In this document: one piece after another, positions 8,251 through 17,440 of the stretch
Position numbering within the stretch: the first letter of the stretch is position 1
How the letters are laid out: each line of letters opens with the position of its first letter
Position numbers and translations under genes: made by a program
Assembly (NCBI GenBank): GCA_036939975.1
Contig: JALLPB010000557.1
Location: 1 to 17,486 of the forward strand
Length of the DNA: 17,486 nucleotides
Source: Cyclostephanos tholiformis
Taxonomy: Eukaryota; Bacillariophyta; Thalassiosirophyceae; Thalassiosirales; Thalassiosiraceae
Direction: 5' to 3'
The notes under the pieces: generated by a model
The model's database searches: none
What the model was told of the DNA's origin: nothing
Seen by the model: only the letters and a program-made list of their open reading frames with translations

Positions 8251-9372
8251 ATGTCGGGCGCCGTGGCCGGACGCGACGATGATCGAAAAAATGGCGGCGC
8301 CGTAATGCATGCAGTCGAAGTCGATCGCGATCTCCCCCGATCGTTGTCGTCGTCATCGTCGGGGACATCGAGTCGGCATGAGTTTAAGCGTCCCGTCTGT
8401 CGGGACTGCGACTACCCCACTCGAACGTGTTTGTGCCCATCCCTCCCGCCGAGGCCCATTCATTCGCTCTTGCGAAAATGCCGCATAGTCGTCATGCAAC
8501 ATCCTCATGAGCTCCGTAGGAAGAATCGCTCTCTGCCGATAGTAGAACTGTGCATGTTCGGGGGGGGGAATCGTAACGGGGGGGGAGATTGCGATGCACG
8601 ATCGATGGGGGGGAAGGATGAAACAAAAATAAACTCAAACGAGGGAGATTTCGTCATGAAGACCATCGTCGGTCGACGATTTGGCGATCATTGCGATGTT
8701 GATGTGATGAAAATCTTGCGCGATCCGAATGAGGTAGTCGTTTTGGTTTTCCCACACAAACGAGCCTTGGATTTGGACGAGGGAGTTCGCCTGGCAGAGG
8801 AACGATGCGGCATCGACCACGACGACATCGATGAAAACGAGCTCCACGAAGATGATTCGATGAAGGTGATTGATTCGGCTTCACGTCTAAGAGGTACCAC
8901 ACGCAGGAAGATGACACTTGTATTCATTGATGCTACATGGAAACACGCGAAAGAAATGGAAAGGGCCACCGACGATGCAGGACAATGGCCGGAGAACTTG
9001 ATTCGTGTTCAGATGACTCCTTCGTCGACGGGATACGGTATTGGTCATGTCGAAGGCGGCATGGACGACGACAACGATATATTTGACAGAGAGAGCAATG
9101 CTAAACACGGCAACAAAGGAGGGGAACGGTTCATCGAACGTCGATTTCGCATACGCACTCCACCATCTTCCGATCACTTGAGCACCGCGGAATCCATCGC
9201 ATGGATCGCAAGCAGAGTAGAGAGGAATCCACAAATTTATGATAGCATTGTGAAAGCATTAGACTACATGGTCGAAATATGGACTAGCAATTTTACCGCG
9301 GATGATAATACAGAAAAAGGAAAAAGCGGAGAATCTCAGTTAATGTCTCAGAAGAAGCTGAAAATAATATAA
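8251..9372 (+). CDS. DTWD2: DTW-domain tRNA-uridine aminocarboxypropyltransferase (DTWD2/TapT-like)
   Basis: Intronless, 373 residues. The family transfers the 3-amino-3-carboxypropyl group of S-adenosylmethionine to a uridine in the tRNA D-loop (acp3U). Visible motifs in order: a zinc-type CxxC-x6-CxC cluster at C50, C53, C60 and C62; the HP motif at 84-85 followed by ELRRKNRS; VGRRFGD at 140-146; the strand VVVLVFPHKRALDLDE; the defining D-x-T-W motif as DATW at 227-230, within VFIDATWKHAKEM; and the late STAES at 311-315. Two insertions stand out: a Gly/Asp-rich one (~104-135) after the first Rossmann-like strand, encoded through G runs, and an acidic one (~268-292). Residues 1-45 are a Ser-rich tail without homology that I can see. 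The ATG at 8251 gives full length; M19 is an alternative start. The gene converges with the peptidase gene. Confidence 0.92.
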   Translation: MSGAVAGRDDDRKNGGAVMHAVEVDRDLPRSLSSSSSGTSSRHEFKRPVCRDCDYPTRTCLCPSLPPRPIHSLLRKCRIVVMQHPHELRRKNRSLPIVELCMFGGGNRNGGGDCDARSMGGKDETKINSNEGDFVMKTIVGRRFGDHCDVDVMKILRDPNEVVVLVFPHKRALDLDEGVRLAEERCGIDHDDIDENELHEDDSMKVIDSASRLRGTTRRKMTLVFIDATWKHAKEMERATDDAGQWPENLIRVQMTPSSTGYGIGHVEGGMDDDNDIFDRESNAKHGNKGGERFIERRFRIRTPPSSDHLSTAESIAWIASRVERNPQIYDSIVKALDYMVEIWTSNFTADDNTEKGKSGESQLMSQKKLKII

Positions 9373-9750
9373 AAGTTAGAGCAAATGAGTTTGACGAATT
9401 ACCGAGGACTGATCCAGCCGCGGACATTTGGGGGAGGTATCGTAATTGATTTAGGAATGGGTTTTTACGCCGAGGTTTTTTATCCCCCACCTCTCTCTCT
9501 GGATCATCAGGGGGTCACTCACAGCATTGAATCCTTAATTGTAAAAAAAAAGATTGTGAGTATCTAATAACTTGTCGCAGATTGTCCCTTATGGTTCAAA
9601 ACTTTTATCAAGAAACACACAAAAGTTGCTCAGGACGAAACCTTCTCTATGGTAGTAAAGTAATGGACTTATAAACCTTTTGTGAACGTTAGTATTAAAG
9701 AATACAAGGAAGGATGCATCATGCGAAATAGCTCGTTAGGGTTTTGCTTG
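9373..9750. other. convergent 3' intergenic region
   Basis: This lies between the stop codons of the DTW gene and the peptidase gene, so it should hold both 3' untranslated regions and polyadenylation sites. It is A/T-rich with a few short A and T runs. A 60-codon frame at 9385-9567 has no recognisable features and is left out. Confidence 0.5.
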
Positions 9751-12700
9751 TCATCCGTCATTTTTTTTGACAAACACCTCGAAAATATGTCCCTCCTCTT
9801 CATAGAGAACAACAACCATCTGATCACCCACATATGTGAGTCCGTTATCATCATCTTCTACGAGTAGTCTCAGGTCATCAGAAAGCTGGCTCTCGCTTAA
9901 AACATTTTGCCCGTACAAAATAGCGGCATCCCTTCCACCATCAGACAACTCATGAGTGCTCAAAAATGATACACCGTTGCCATTGCAGCATGGAGTATTA
10001 CTGCCATCGAAATCGTCCGCTGCAGTGTAATTCACAGTGTATCCAAGATCTTCGACACTGGCAATAGTAAGCCTCGAGAATGGCATATCTCGATCTGCTA
10101 CACCTGTCATCAATTCGTCACCGAGGCATCCCTCATCCCAGTGCCCAAGGGCGGTTCCGTTGCCACCGTCCTTCTCAACTGGTGGGGTGGCTACGCAACC
10201 CCAATCATTCTTCCAAACATTAGATGCCTTTGTGTTTTCAAGGTAATTATTTCCCGCGTCAAGAAGGCGGTTTATGCCCCACAAAGTCCCAACACCAATA
10301 ACGTGGCCCATTTCATGAAGTATTACTCTCCTTATCGATCCGTTTTGAACCATGTTTGCTACGTCAGCTGAATCAAACCTGTAGACCAAGATCAAGATAT
10401 CCAATGTAAAAATGACACCTTGCAAACGAGACTGAATCTCTGGTAGATGTGCACGATGAAACAGACACTTACCTCATCCTTCCAATCAATGTGGTGCGCT
10501 TTCCTGTCGTTCGATTCGAGCGTACCAAAATTGGACCGGCATTGCCCAACACTTGTCCTACCCCATCAATTGCTACATCTTGACCGCAGATGAGCATATC
10601 ATCTATCAAAGTGGGCAGTGGATTGGTGCAGTTACCACGTCCTGAGGAGGAAACTGAACTACTAAGCCTAGGCTCTAGATCACCTGTGACAACTTCCATC
10701 CATTTAGCTCGAGCACTCATGTACGCACTTTTGGAGTCTATGATCGAGCTCAATTCAAGTGAAAGATCAATATTGAATCTGCTTGTGTCGACGTTTCCAA
10801 AATCGCAATTTTGAAGACAGTCAAAAGTAGCAGGACAAGTTGTGATCGGAGAAGTAATAAGTCCATCAATGCAAGTTGATTGAGATGCAGTAGGTACATG
10901 CGTGGTGGGAAAACGACTTGTAGGAGAAACCGTTGTATTTGGTGGCATGGTTGTGGGCTTCGACGTTGTTGGTTTTGGTGATGGTCTGGCTGTTGTGGGA
11001 TCGGATGAAATTGGCCTCGATGGCTGGCTACTGGGTGAGCTAGTAGTGGGAGAACTCGATGGCCGGCTACTGGGTGAGCTTGTCGCAGGAGGCTTGGCGG
11101 GAGAGTTAGTGGTTGGAAAAAAGGTCGTAGGAGACTTCGTGGTGGGTTTTGATGATGGTTCAACAGTTGTGAGATTGGAGGGAGTCGGCCTTGGCGTGGT
11201 GGGCATTGATGTGGTTGGTTGAGACGACGGATTTGAGGTAGGCCTTGACGTGGTCGACTGGGACGACGGAATAAAGGTGGATCTTAATGTTGTTGGTTTT
11301 GATGATGGTCCAAAAGTTGTGGGCTTGGAGGAAGTTGGCCGTAGATTCGGAGCAGTAGTGATAGGTGCACTTGATGGGTTCTCAACTGTCCGCCTGTCCA
11401 ATTCATTTAAAGTTACTCCCACAATTGATCCGTACTTAACATCTTGACAGGTTTTGTTCGCACATTGGGCGTCAGCATTCAGTCGAAAAATCTTGGTTAA
11501 GTTGCCGTTTTCGATTGACTGATTCATGAACGATATAACGGTACTGTTCATTGTTGTCGTTTCAAGTTGATTTTCACAGCGATCGCAGTTTTCTTCGAGC
11601 TTTAACTGAGAGCTCACTGCTGTCCCTGAAGGTAATCCACCAATTGAGACTTCATAAACATCTGTGATATTCACCGCAATCAAGCTTTGATTCGCGGTCA
11701 ATGAGCTTTTTACCATGTCTTGTATAGTTTTCTCCATGATTGTTGTAATGTCAGTCTCGGGTACAGTGAGGTGCCGCCTTTTATTTTGATCGGATTCTAC
11801 AGTCACATTGCTTATACGAAATACGGCCTTGATGGCCATTAAAATTTTCCCATCTTTCACTGTTGGCCGAGAGGTTGGGGATGCAGTGGGTGCTCTGAAT
11901 GATGACCTCTTGGCTGACTTATTAGATTTTGGCTTACTATGTGAGGATGCCGTGGGGGCCTTCGATGTTGGCTTTTTCTCTGCCTTAGATCCGTTGGTAC
12001 CAGCTGACTTGGATTTTGTCTTCTTTGTTTCGCCTTGCTTGGGTGGATTGGGTTTTTCCTTCACAACCATCTCATGAACTACTTCTTTCTCTTCAAACAG
12101 ATTCCCCGAGGATGCCATGGGGGGCTTCGATGCTGACTTTTTCTCTGCCTTAGATCCGTTGGTTCCAGTTGGCTTGAATTCTGTCATCTTTGTTTCGGCT
12201 GGCTTGGGTGGATTGGGGTTCTCCTTCACAACCATCTCATGAACTACTTCTTTTTCGTTAAACAGATTCCCCGATGATGCCGTGAGGGGTTTCGATATTG
12301 GCTTTTTCTCTGCCTTGGATCCGGTGGTTCCAGTTGGCTTGGATTTTGTCTTCCTTGTTTCGGCGTGCTTGGGTGGATTAGGTTTTTCCTTCGCAACCAT
12401 CTCATGAACTACTTTGTCGTCAAACAGATTCCTCGCGACATACTTTTGAGTTCCATCTATGATCTGACCAATTTAGGAGAATGGCGCTGTCAGTGACAAC
12501 TTTATGATATCAATTGAAGAAAATATGACTTGAGTTAGCATTCAAGTAACTTACAATCAAATCAGCGGCGGATGTAGTTGCGGACGGATCGATATGCTGG
12601 TCTCGCTCATCTGTCTCGTCCTTCATCGCGCCAATTGCCGGTCGACTATTCAGTATTTTGTCCATGTCACTTTCGAAAATGTTTATAATCATGCCGCGCA

Positions 12701-12925
12701 GGATGTTCTCGGAGTCGTGAACTAACTCATTAGGCTGAGAATCGACACGAGGATGATTCCTCATCTAGCGACGTGAGACAAAAATGAGTCATTGGTGTGA
12801 GAACTTTACGAGCTCGGTAGGTGCGGAGCAGCAACATCCATTCGTCTAGTAAAACGTACACTTGACTTAGAGGTGGAGCATGTAACCATCGAGAGCAGTA
12901 ACGCTGCAGTGGCTGATAGTCTCAT
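9751..12925 (-). CDS. secreted leishmanolysin/gametolysin-like zinc metallopeptidase with Lys-rich repeats and PT-rich stalk
   Basis: Four exons on the minus strand: 12925-12860, 12764-12555, 12463-10473 and 10378-9751. The introns are 95, 91 and 94 nt, begin GTACGT, GTAAGT and GTAAGT, and end in AG. Phases 0, 0 and 2 close to give 964 residues. Residues 1-~19 (MRLSATAALLLSMVTCSTS) are a signal peptide. Three Lys/Pro-rich tandem repeats fill 104-267. An unassigned domain with N-glycosylation sequons and two Cys pairs follows (~297-448), then a Pro/Thr/Ser stalk (~455-620). The catalytic domain (~649-905) has HEMGH at 777-781, a likely third ligand H835 in GHWDE, and a Met-turn at M846 in ELMTG. 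LIDDMLICGQ and the IDGVGQVLGNAGP segment before it are typical of the family. It should act outside the cell or at the wall. In-frame ATGs exist upstream of 12925, but only this one gives a signal peptide. Confidence 0.88.
11939..12430 (-). repeat. three tandem ~165 bp repeats inside the peptidase gene
   Basis: Units are 12430-12269 (54 codons), 12268-12104 (55) and 12103-11939 (55). Each begins NLF and runs through VVHEMV, PNPPK, GSKAEKK and TASSG/H. They are very similar at the DNA level as well as in protein, indicating recent duplication or gene conversion. Each unit carries about nine to twelve lysines and many Ser/Thr/Pro. Confidence 0.9.
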
Positions 12926-13990
12926 CACGTTTGCGATTCGCGTTTGCAATATGGTTGAATTAGCTATCTGATCGGCCGATGAGACGATAAAGATGTGGCG
13001 AAGATGAATGCATTTCGTTATGCATAGAGAGGATTGATGAAAAAAATGGTGAGAACTATCTTGAAAAGGCTTTGAATTCGTTACGGACGCATTGAAATGC
13101 AAATGACCCCCCCTCGCACCCGATCCGGCTGGTAGAAAAATATGGAATGTACAGTGGTGGACAGGAAAAGTGGGGCGCACAAAACGCGGAACTCAAGGAT
13201 GGTGAATTTTCAACTTCATCGTCGCCATCATCCATCACTTGGATATGATAGAGCGATTTAGTGCAAAAACGATGACACCTGATAGAGGCCGCAAAATTTG
13301 ACTAGCCATCGCCTCGGGAGAGAAAAATCAACGCCATCGAGCGACCCCCATGAGCAGCTTTTCCATATCGTTCTACGACGTGGGTGAGATGAACAAAAGG
13401 ACTATCTGCTTATGGCTAAGCACGAAAGACCAATACCCGACGAATGCCGTCCACCATGCGGGACGATCGAGCCCGTCCTCACCACCGGCTTGGACGGGAA
13501 AAAGAAGTCGTTTTCGTTCAGTGTGGCGTCATCGGTCACTCACCTCTATGGTCTGCGAGATTGAGCAATAATATTATCATACCGGGGTGTGATGGTGATC
13601 GCGCGCGCTGAGAGAATGGGTCGATTTATGATCATCCAATACGACAGGCGGCGGCGGAGCAGGGCACAAGTACCAAGAGGCGGAAGAGCCCACAGAGACG
13701 CTAACCACTCGCCCGTTGCCCTGTACTTCCTCTCTCTGCTTGGGATGCGGGCGGAATTGACATAGAGTTTGGGCTGGGGGCTGGCTCGCTTGGGCGGGCA
13801 GGGGGGGAGTGGGGCTTCTCTCTGTTCTGACTCTTTTCTCTGGAGACCTAAAAAATAGGTAATACATAGAGCGTAGCGAGGTGTAGAGTATGTACCTCCC
13901 ACTTTCCCGCCTTTTTCATTTTTCGCCCGCCCGCCCGCCCGTCCCTGCCACCGCACCACCTTAAATTAAGTATGACCTCAATTAATTATT
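12926..13990. other. gene-poor region with G-rich tracts
   Basis: The first part is the presumed promoter of the peptidase gene. A 50-codon plus-strand frame starting within 13406-13412 (MAKHERPIPDECRPPCG, ending GLRD) has coding-like composition, but only a TGA about nine codons upstream and no recognisable domain; it could be an exon remnant. A 137-codon minus-strand frame (13546-13959) has arginine-rich, irregular composition and I do not accept it. Between 13740 and 13950 the DNA becomes strongly G/C-skewed. Confidence 0.45.
13792..13945. other. two potential G-quadruplex motifs on opposite strands
   Basis: On the plus strand, G tracts at 13792-13794, 13796-13798, 13801-13807 and 13811-13814 are separated by loops of 1, 2 and 3 bases. 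On the minus strand, five GGG tracts (CCC at 13926-13928, 13930-13932, 13934-13936, 13938-13940 and 13943-13945) are separated by mostly single-base loops. Both satisfy the usual quadruplex rule; biological use is unknown. Confidence 0.6.
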
Positions 13991-14155
13991 ACCACCCTCA
14001 AATTGAAGAAGCTTATTTCTCAGCTTCTGCCTAACCAATCGACTTCGTTTTTAGCTTATCCCACACCTCATTGAGTGAACTGCGGGATAAACTATCACTG
14101 CTGCTGATCCCATGGGCAGGGGTCCAGAAATAAGCTCCTTCAATTTGGGTGTGGG
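13991..14155. mobile_element. ~165 bp nested foldback (MITE-like) element
   Basis: The arm 13991-14020 is the imperfect inverse of 14126-14155; the core CAAATTGAAG-A/G-AGCTTATTTCT differs at a single position. Inside it, 14052-14065 pairs with 14081-14094 (12 of 14 positions), and the loop itself contains CTCATTGAG. The whole folds into a two-level stem. There is no coding capacity, and no clear target-site duplication was found. A non-autonomous DNA transposon is the simplest reading; a structured RNA gene is possible. Confidence 0.6.
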
Positions 14156-14403
14156 GTCTTGAGAGAGATGTGATTTTTTTTACTTAAGGATTTTCAACCT
14201 TTGACCAATCATATTATCTCGGCCAATAATCATCGCCTAACCATGCCACAAGTGGGACTTCTTCCTTGTTTAGCATGCCCAACAACATTCCAATGGGGGG
14301 CGGAGACGAAATTCTTAAGGTCAAACGTACTGTAATCGCCACTAGTATCCATCTCCAAATGAACATCTCGAGCTTTTTTGGCGGAAAAAAAATATTTTTC
14401 GTC

Positions 14404-14854
14404 CTTCCACAAAAATGTTGACTGGTAAACATTTGAAGTTGACTGGACAACATTTTCGAACTGCTGTAGAATCGCGCTGACGTACCAGTTTCCAGACGGT
14501 TTTAGGCAGCATTGGACATTTTTGGAACAGATGGACAGGTCAAAAAATGTTGACCGGTCAACATAAAAAATGTTGACTTTAAAGTCAACATTTTTTCATG
14601 TTGACATTGTCAACATTTTTCGGAATTAGTATGTCGTCTACGAATTCCCATGTGAGGTTGGTCAACATTTCAAATGTTGACTTTGTCGGGTCAACTTTCA
14701 AAAATCGCATTTTTTAGACCGTTTCTTGTTTTTATTATTGTATATTACAAAAATACTGCTTGGGAACTGGTACGTCAGCATGATTCTACAGCAGTTCAAA
14801 AATGTTGACTGGTCAACATTTTTTGAAGTTAACCAGTCAACATTTTCGTGGAAG
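14404..14854. mobile_element. 451 bp foldback element with long inverted repeats and dense TGTTGAC palindromes
   Basis: The left arm (14404-14494) and right arm (14761-14854) are inverted copies, starting CTTCCAC and GTGGAAG at the outer ends and sharing GAACTGCTGTAGAATC and GCTGACGTACCAGTT with few mismatches. The word TGTTGAC or its complement occurs twelve times. Between the arms are four consecutive palindromes: 14547-14564 (18 bp, perfect), 14565-14596 (32 bp, perfect), 14598-14616 (19 nt, one central base) and 14661-14681 (21 nt, one central base). There is no coding frame. It looks like a non-autonomous foldback transposon. No target-site duplication is obvious in the flanks. Confidence 0.75.
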
Positions 14855-14921
14855 CCACCAGGGCTTAGTTCTACGGTAGGCGACATCTACAGTATGTAGA
14901 TCGCAAAAATGAAGATACGAT

Positions 14922-15467
14922 TTGACACTAACTCACTCTAATCGCCAAAATGGGGGAACCATCCGTCTTCATGTCATCTCAGTCTCCGCCTTTTTGACGA
15001 TGACACGAACAGAATCATCCGTGCCGTCGACTTTACCCTACCCCACGTCCCACTTTGTGTCGTTCAATAGTGGCGCCGAGGATCCCATCACTTTGCTTCC
15101 CCCCCCCCCCTTGTGGTTGATCCCTCAGCTTTGGGTTTGGCAGTGTCTGTTAATAACAATCCCATCAAGGTAAGTGCATACTCATTTTTTTGTTTGATGA
15201 TATCCCAATTGTTGAGTGCTTAAACCTCTTTGTATGACGCTCCCTTTATGCAATGTCTCGGTCCTCTCTTTGTCTCTTGCCTCACTATTAAATTTTCTCT
15301 TCAACGCACTGTCTACTTTCAGAGCCTGGGCAATAACAACGGCCTCCCTTAAGCGGCTGCCCCTAGCCCAACCAATGCAACAACCAACCAAAAAACAGTA
15401 CCAACAACGGGGTGTTTTTTTTTACGAGGGGGAGGACAATTACACGTTGTTTTGGATGGCAATTTAA
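14922..15467 (+). CDS. possible two-exon gene, unrecognised, low confidence
   Basis: A frame opens at ATG 14922 and runs to a strong donor (AAG|GTAAGT at 15167-15175). A 153 nt interval with a long pyrimidine tract ends at TTTCAG (15322). Joining 14922-15169 to 15323-15467 keeps the frame open for 130 codons to TAA. The product has no recognised domain and its first exon has poor, Pro/Trp-rich composition. A second frame also crosses the junction sensibly: LVVDPSALGLAVSVNNNPIK before the intron, SLGNNNGLP and stop after it. That frame is cut upstream by a TAG at 15068-15070 and would join the ATG frame if the 12-C run at 15099-15110 had one more base. So this is either a gene with a slipped homopolymer, a pseudogene, or a spliced non-coding transcript. 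The splice sites are more convincing than the protein. Confidence 0.28.
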
Positions 15468-16017
15468 TTCATGAAAAATAAAATGACAAATTACACTCGG
15501 CGGCTGTGGACAGCCACTTATTGGTTAAAAGACATGAGACAACCAACCAAATTACACGAGATGTGACCACAGCGGAATGTGTGGGAGGGGCTATTTCACG
15601 TCGTTTGGGACTGTGAATGAGGGGACCAAAAATTAAAAAATCAGTTCATGGCCTTAGGTGCCGCTGGACGATAATTTTACACGATAACCAACTAAAAACA
15701 CGCAGGCATAACAGAGGGGGTTTCATATAAGATGCAAAACCTAAAGGGGACGTGAGAGGAGCGCGATTGCATCAATATCGGGGCGATCAAGTTGGGAGGA
15801 GGTTAAAAAATGAAATAATATATGAGTGTACTAATTAATTTTTTCTTTGTCGGTTTACATAATTGAATAAAATCCTTTGACATTGCTATTGATCAATCCA
15901 TTGCGAAGAGGCTCCAGCAAGGGGGCGGCTAAAAATAACATAGCTATGCAATGGGATCAGGTGAACGGCTTCACCATGGTGATGTTCTCTTTTTGCAAGA
16001 AGTCTTTTGTTCGGTGT
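15468..16017. other. gene-free region with diffuse direct repeats
   Basis: No coding frame is convincing. ACCAACCAAA-like words recur at about 15383, 15543 and 15687, each followed by A/T-rich text with ATTACAC or TTTACAC words and Ts/Gs resembling CACGTYGTTTGG. This suggests a worn tandem duplication of roughly 150 bp units that starts in the preceding exon region. Confidence 0.35.
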
Positions 16018-17438
16018 TGAAGTATGACAACATTTGCCCAAATACTGGAAGTCGTATGGAAAAATCACGCCATTCCAATCATTAGCATGTTGAAAGCCGC
16101 TGACGAACGGCTTGCAGATGGGAAAATCTGTAGTCACACACCAGCGATGTTTAGATCAACAAAACTGTCCAGTTATAAGATATTGCAATGTCTATATGTG
16201 GACGACGGCGCCTTTCCGTTCAAGACAAGGGAGGATTTGCAACGTGGGATGAAACTCATCTACCACCACTTTGCAAGATTTGGGTTGGAAATGCATATTG
16301 GACGAGGCAGCTTGCAGTCGAAAACTGAATGTGTCTTCTTCCCCCGCCCCCCTCAGTTCTTTCAGTGCCTCGAACAATCCAACGCCACAGCCAGCATAAT
16401 ACAACACACGTTCCGGCAAGCCCAGTGCACATGCAACGTCTACCCTGCATTGGAACATGCCCACCAAGCTCGAAACCCTGCTACATCACACATTCTGACA
16501 ATACTGTCCGAACATTTCCCAATCGGAAGCCATGTCGCCGTTGTTTCATCTCTTCCAAGGCACGCCAATACAATTAGAGTCTAACACGTCACACCACAAA
16601 GTTTGTCACTGTCTCCCCTCTAGACTCCCCCCAAGTCAGGATTCGCATCCTTCTTCAGTCGCATATGCTTATGCCACCCTCAGCAGCCGTCCCTCCAATG
16701 CCCTGCAACAGTAGGACAATTCAGAGGCGTGTTGCACTCTCAGCCACTGAAGATGACAACAGCCTGACACAGGGTCAGAACAAACGTGACAATGACACAT
16801 ATGACAAACTCCCAGAAACAGGGAACTTCCATGTCGGAGACAGATACGTCAGTTTCACCCAAACATTTTGCTATCACTACAGTCTTCACGATGACGACAA
16901 CATCACAGCACAAATAGCGTCGGCCACAGCAGCAATGGGTGCAATGAAAGAGGTATGGAGGAATCCCCATCTAGATATCTACAACAAATAACTCCTCTTT
17001 TGAGCTATCCCAATGAATCTCCTGCTCTGGGGTGCTGAAACGTGGTCACTGCGGTAGACCCAACTTGATCAACTTGAGGTCTTCCTCCATTGCAGCGTTC
17101 GATGCATCCTCCAAATATCAATGAGCACAGTCAAGGAAAAAAGAATTCGAGATGAAAGAGTACGTGAGATGTTTTATTCAATTCCATGTGTACAAAACAT
17201 GATCGCGACTTGGCAAACAGACTTCATTTGAAAGATGATTCGAGGACCCCCCCACCGGCCATCACGAAACATGATCACAGCATGTTGCGACCACAAATGA
17301 AAATTGGACAACCACAGATGACGGGAAAAAAATTATGGTTGAGAATTTGCGCCTGCTGTTCCAAGATGTTAACACAGTTTACATTGATCGTTTGAAGAGA
17401 ACAATAGCAATGATTGCAATGACGACAATAGTGACATG
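15976..17438 (+). pseudogene. decayed non-LTR-type retrotransposon reverse transcriptase
   Basis: The catalytic box YVDDGAF lies at 16195-16215 inside the longest open piece (16024-16584), followed by FARFGLEMHIGRG and SKTECVFFPRPPQFF, hallmarks of an RVT_1-type protein common in diatoms. An in-frame TGA (16018-16020) interrupts the upstream part, which begins near VMFSFC. The frame is lost after ~16420. Coding similarity resumes at about 16740 in another frame (LPETGNFHVGDRYVSFT, then ATAAMGAMKEVWRNPHLD), with point stops TAA 16989-16991, TGA 17001-17003 and TAG 17055-17057, while NLLLWGAETWSL and LDQLEVFLH remain readable. A TGA at 17229-17231 and two further shifts follow before ENLRLLFQDV, near 17340-17370. 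The copy is dead. The end of the window (AAAG-type short repeats) would suit a non-LTR 3' tail. Confidence 0.87.
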
Positions 17439-17440
17439 AG

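Noticed and set aside
12806..12859. Exon 1 of the peptidase continuing to GTAAAG near 12811
   Set aside because: That donor gives a ~50 nt intron and needs a different acceptor. The GTACGT donor at 12859 gives a 95 nt phase-0 intron like its two neighbours.
13546..13959. 137-codon minus-strand frame
   Set aside because: It has irregular Arg/Pro/Gly-rich composition in a G-skewed segment, with no motif.
14404..14854. CRISPR-like array of palindromic repeats
   Set aside because: The spacing is irregular, there are no uniform spacers, the repeats occur in both orientations and the context is eukaryotic. A foldback element explains it.
14404..14854. Cluster of W-box (TTGAC) sites for WRKY factors
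   Set aside because: The cores are a by-product of the element's repeated heptamer, there is no adjacent strong gene, and WRKY regulation is not established in this lineage.
16329..16714. Two overlapping plus-strand frames inside the reverse transcriptase region
   Set aside because: They fall in the decayed middle of the element, lack motifs, and one is out of frame with the YVDD segment.
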